Position numbers and translations under genes: made by a program. Below, piece by piece: positions 6,565-6,866 of a DNA stretch of 6,866 nt (position 1 is the stretch's first letter; each line of letters starts with the position of its first letter). The notes beneath the pieces were generated by a model, which was not told the DNA's origin, ran no database searches, and worked only from the letters and a program-made list of their open reading frames with translations. Origin of the DNA: Porticoccaceae bacterium (GTDB lineage Bacteria; Pseudomonadota; Gammaproteobacteria; Pseudomonadales; Porticoccaceae); contig NZXB01000036.1 in NCBI GenBank assembly GCA_002701765.1, positions 11,081 through 17,946 on the forward strand, given 5' to 3'.

Positions 6565-6646
6565 GGCACTTCGGTAAATCTCTGTTTTCAGCTTTGCATG
6601 GATATAAGTAAATGAGATGTCTTAGACAATTTACCGAAAAAGTGTC
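6565..6646. repeat. Imperfect inverted repeat in the spacer after the acyl-CoA dehydrogenase genes
   Basis: The left arm CACTTCGGTAAAT (6567-6579) is complementary to the right arm ATTTACCGAAAAAGTG (6629-6644), apart from three extra A in the right arm. GG and CC near the outer ends extend the match with one more unpaired base. The 49-nt interior ends in a second small dyad, TGTCT-T-AGACA (6618-6628). No U-run follows either arm, so it is not a standard intrinsic terminator. It may be a folded 3' untranslated structure, a degenerate mobile remnant, or a control site for the downstream gene. Confidence 0.35.
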
Positions 6647-6685
6647 CGCTGTTAATCTCTCGAATCAAGATCGGAGTTCACGGCA

Positions 6686-6866
6686 TTGAAAAACATTTTA
6701 TTTTTTCTTTTGGCATCAGCAGCCGGAATCTTTTTTTATCAAATAAGTAATAAGATGCACCTTTTCAGTTTTAATAATGAGATGTCGACCTCAGGAATCT
6801 CAAAAATTGCGGAGCCAGCAACCTTGCGGGCTACGGAATTTGGCCCAGTCGTTGGTTCAAGTGACA
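6686..6866 (+). CDS. 5' end of a probable exported or membrane-anchored carboxylesterase (partial)
   Basis: Sixty codons run to the window edge without a stop. The protein starts at TTG with GGAG 9 nt upstream. An in-frame TAA at 6653-6655 and no other plausible start between fix this choice. It begins with MKN, then a hydrophobic stretch (about residues 4-18, rich in Leu, Phe and Ala), as in a signal peptide or N-terminal anchor. After a polar linker comes ATLRATEFGPVVGSSD, which resembles the opening strand of type B carboxylesterases (the T-x-x-GPVVG pattern before the conserved GIPYA region, which would lie outside the window). It would hydrolyse an ester in the periplasm or at the membrane. 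It follows the dehydrogenase genes by 146 nt and may have its own promoter. Only the N-terminus is visible, so the family call is tentative. The presence of a gene is more secure than its identity. Confidence 0.5.
   Translation, partial: MKNILFFLLASAAGIFFYQISNKMHLFSFNNEMSTSGISKIAEPATLRATEFGPVVGSSD

Noticed and set aside
1..6866. A wholly new system, such as defence, secretion or a biosynthetic cluster
   Set aside because: All six complete genes fall in known catabolic enzyme families. I see no CRISPR array, toxin-antitoxin pair, transposase, integrase, tRNA, rRNA or phage gene.

Overview
The window is bacterial DNA of moderate, slightly AT-leaning composition. It has tightly packed genes, Shine-Dalgarno sites and several non-ATG starts. 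The gene content and protein style suggest a proteobacterium, perhaps an environmental gammaproteobacterium, but no marker gene here fixes the taxonomy. That placement is inference only.

Layout: four genes on the minus strand, in transcription order, are a MaoC/NodN-type hydratase (3410-3874), an MFE-2/17beta-HSD4-type short-chain dehydrogenase (2407-3327), a thiolase (1170-2351) and a second, classical short-chain dehydrogenase (233-1066). Across a 284-bp divergent intergenic region, two acyl-CoA dehydrogenase genes run on the plus strand (4159-5376 and 5373-6539) with a 4-nt overlap. A 146-bp spacer holding an imperfect inverted repeat follows. Then comes the 5' end of a gene on the plus strand (6686 to the window edge) that looks like an exported or membrane-anchored carboxylesterase. 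The first 232 bases contain no gene I can support.

Function: the divergent set supplies one full turn of acyl-CoA beta-oxidation. A probably heteromeric acyl-CoA dehydrogenase oxidises the acyl-CoA, a hot-dog-fold hydratase hydrates the enoyl-CoA, the MFE-2-like dehydrogenase oxidises the 3-hydroxyacyl-CoA and the thiolase cleaves the product. Only the first dehydrogenase shows a candidate catalytic glutamate. This architecture (paired ACADs, MaoC hydratase, MFE-2-type SDR) is known from side-chain degradation of steroids and other bulky carboxylates. The true substrate cannot be read from this window, and no acyl-CoA ligase, transporter, regulator or ring-degradation gene is visible.

Regulation: no transcription factor gene is present. 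Two genes, the first acyl-CoA dehydrogenase and the last SDR, have inverted repeats whose 3' arms overlap the Shine-Dalgarno region. I see no new type of system. The most interesting points are the asymmetric dehydrogenase pair and these leader structures.
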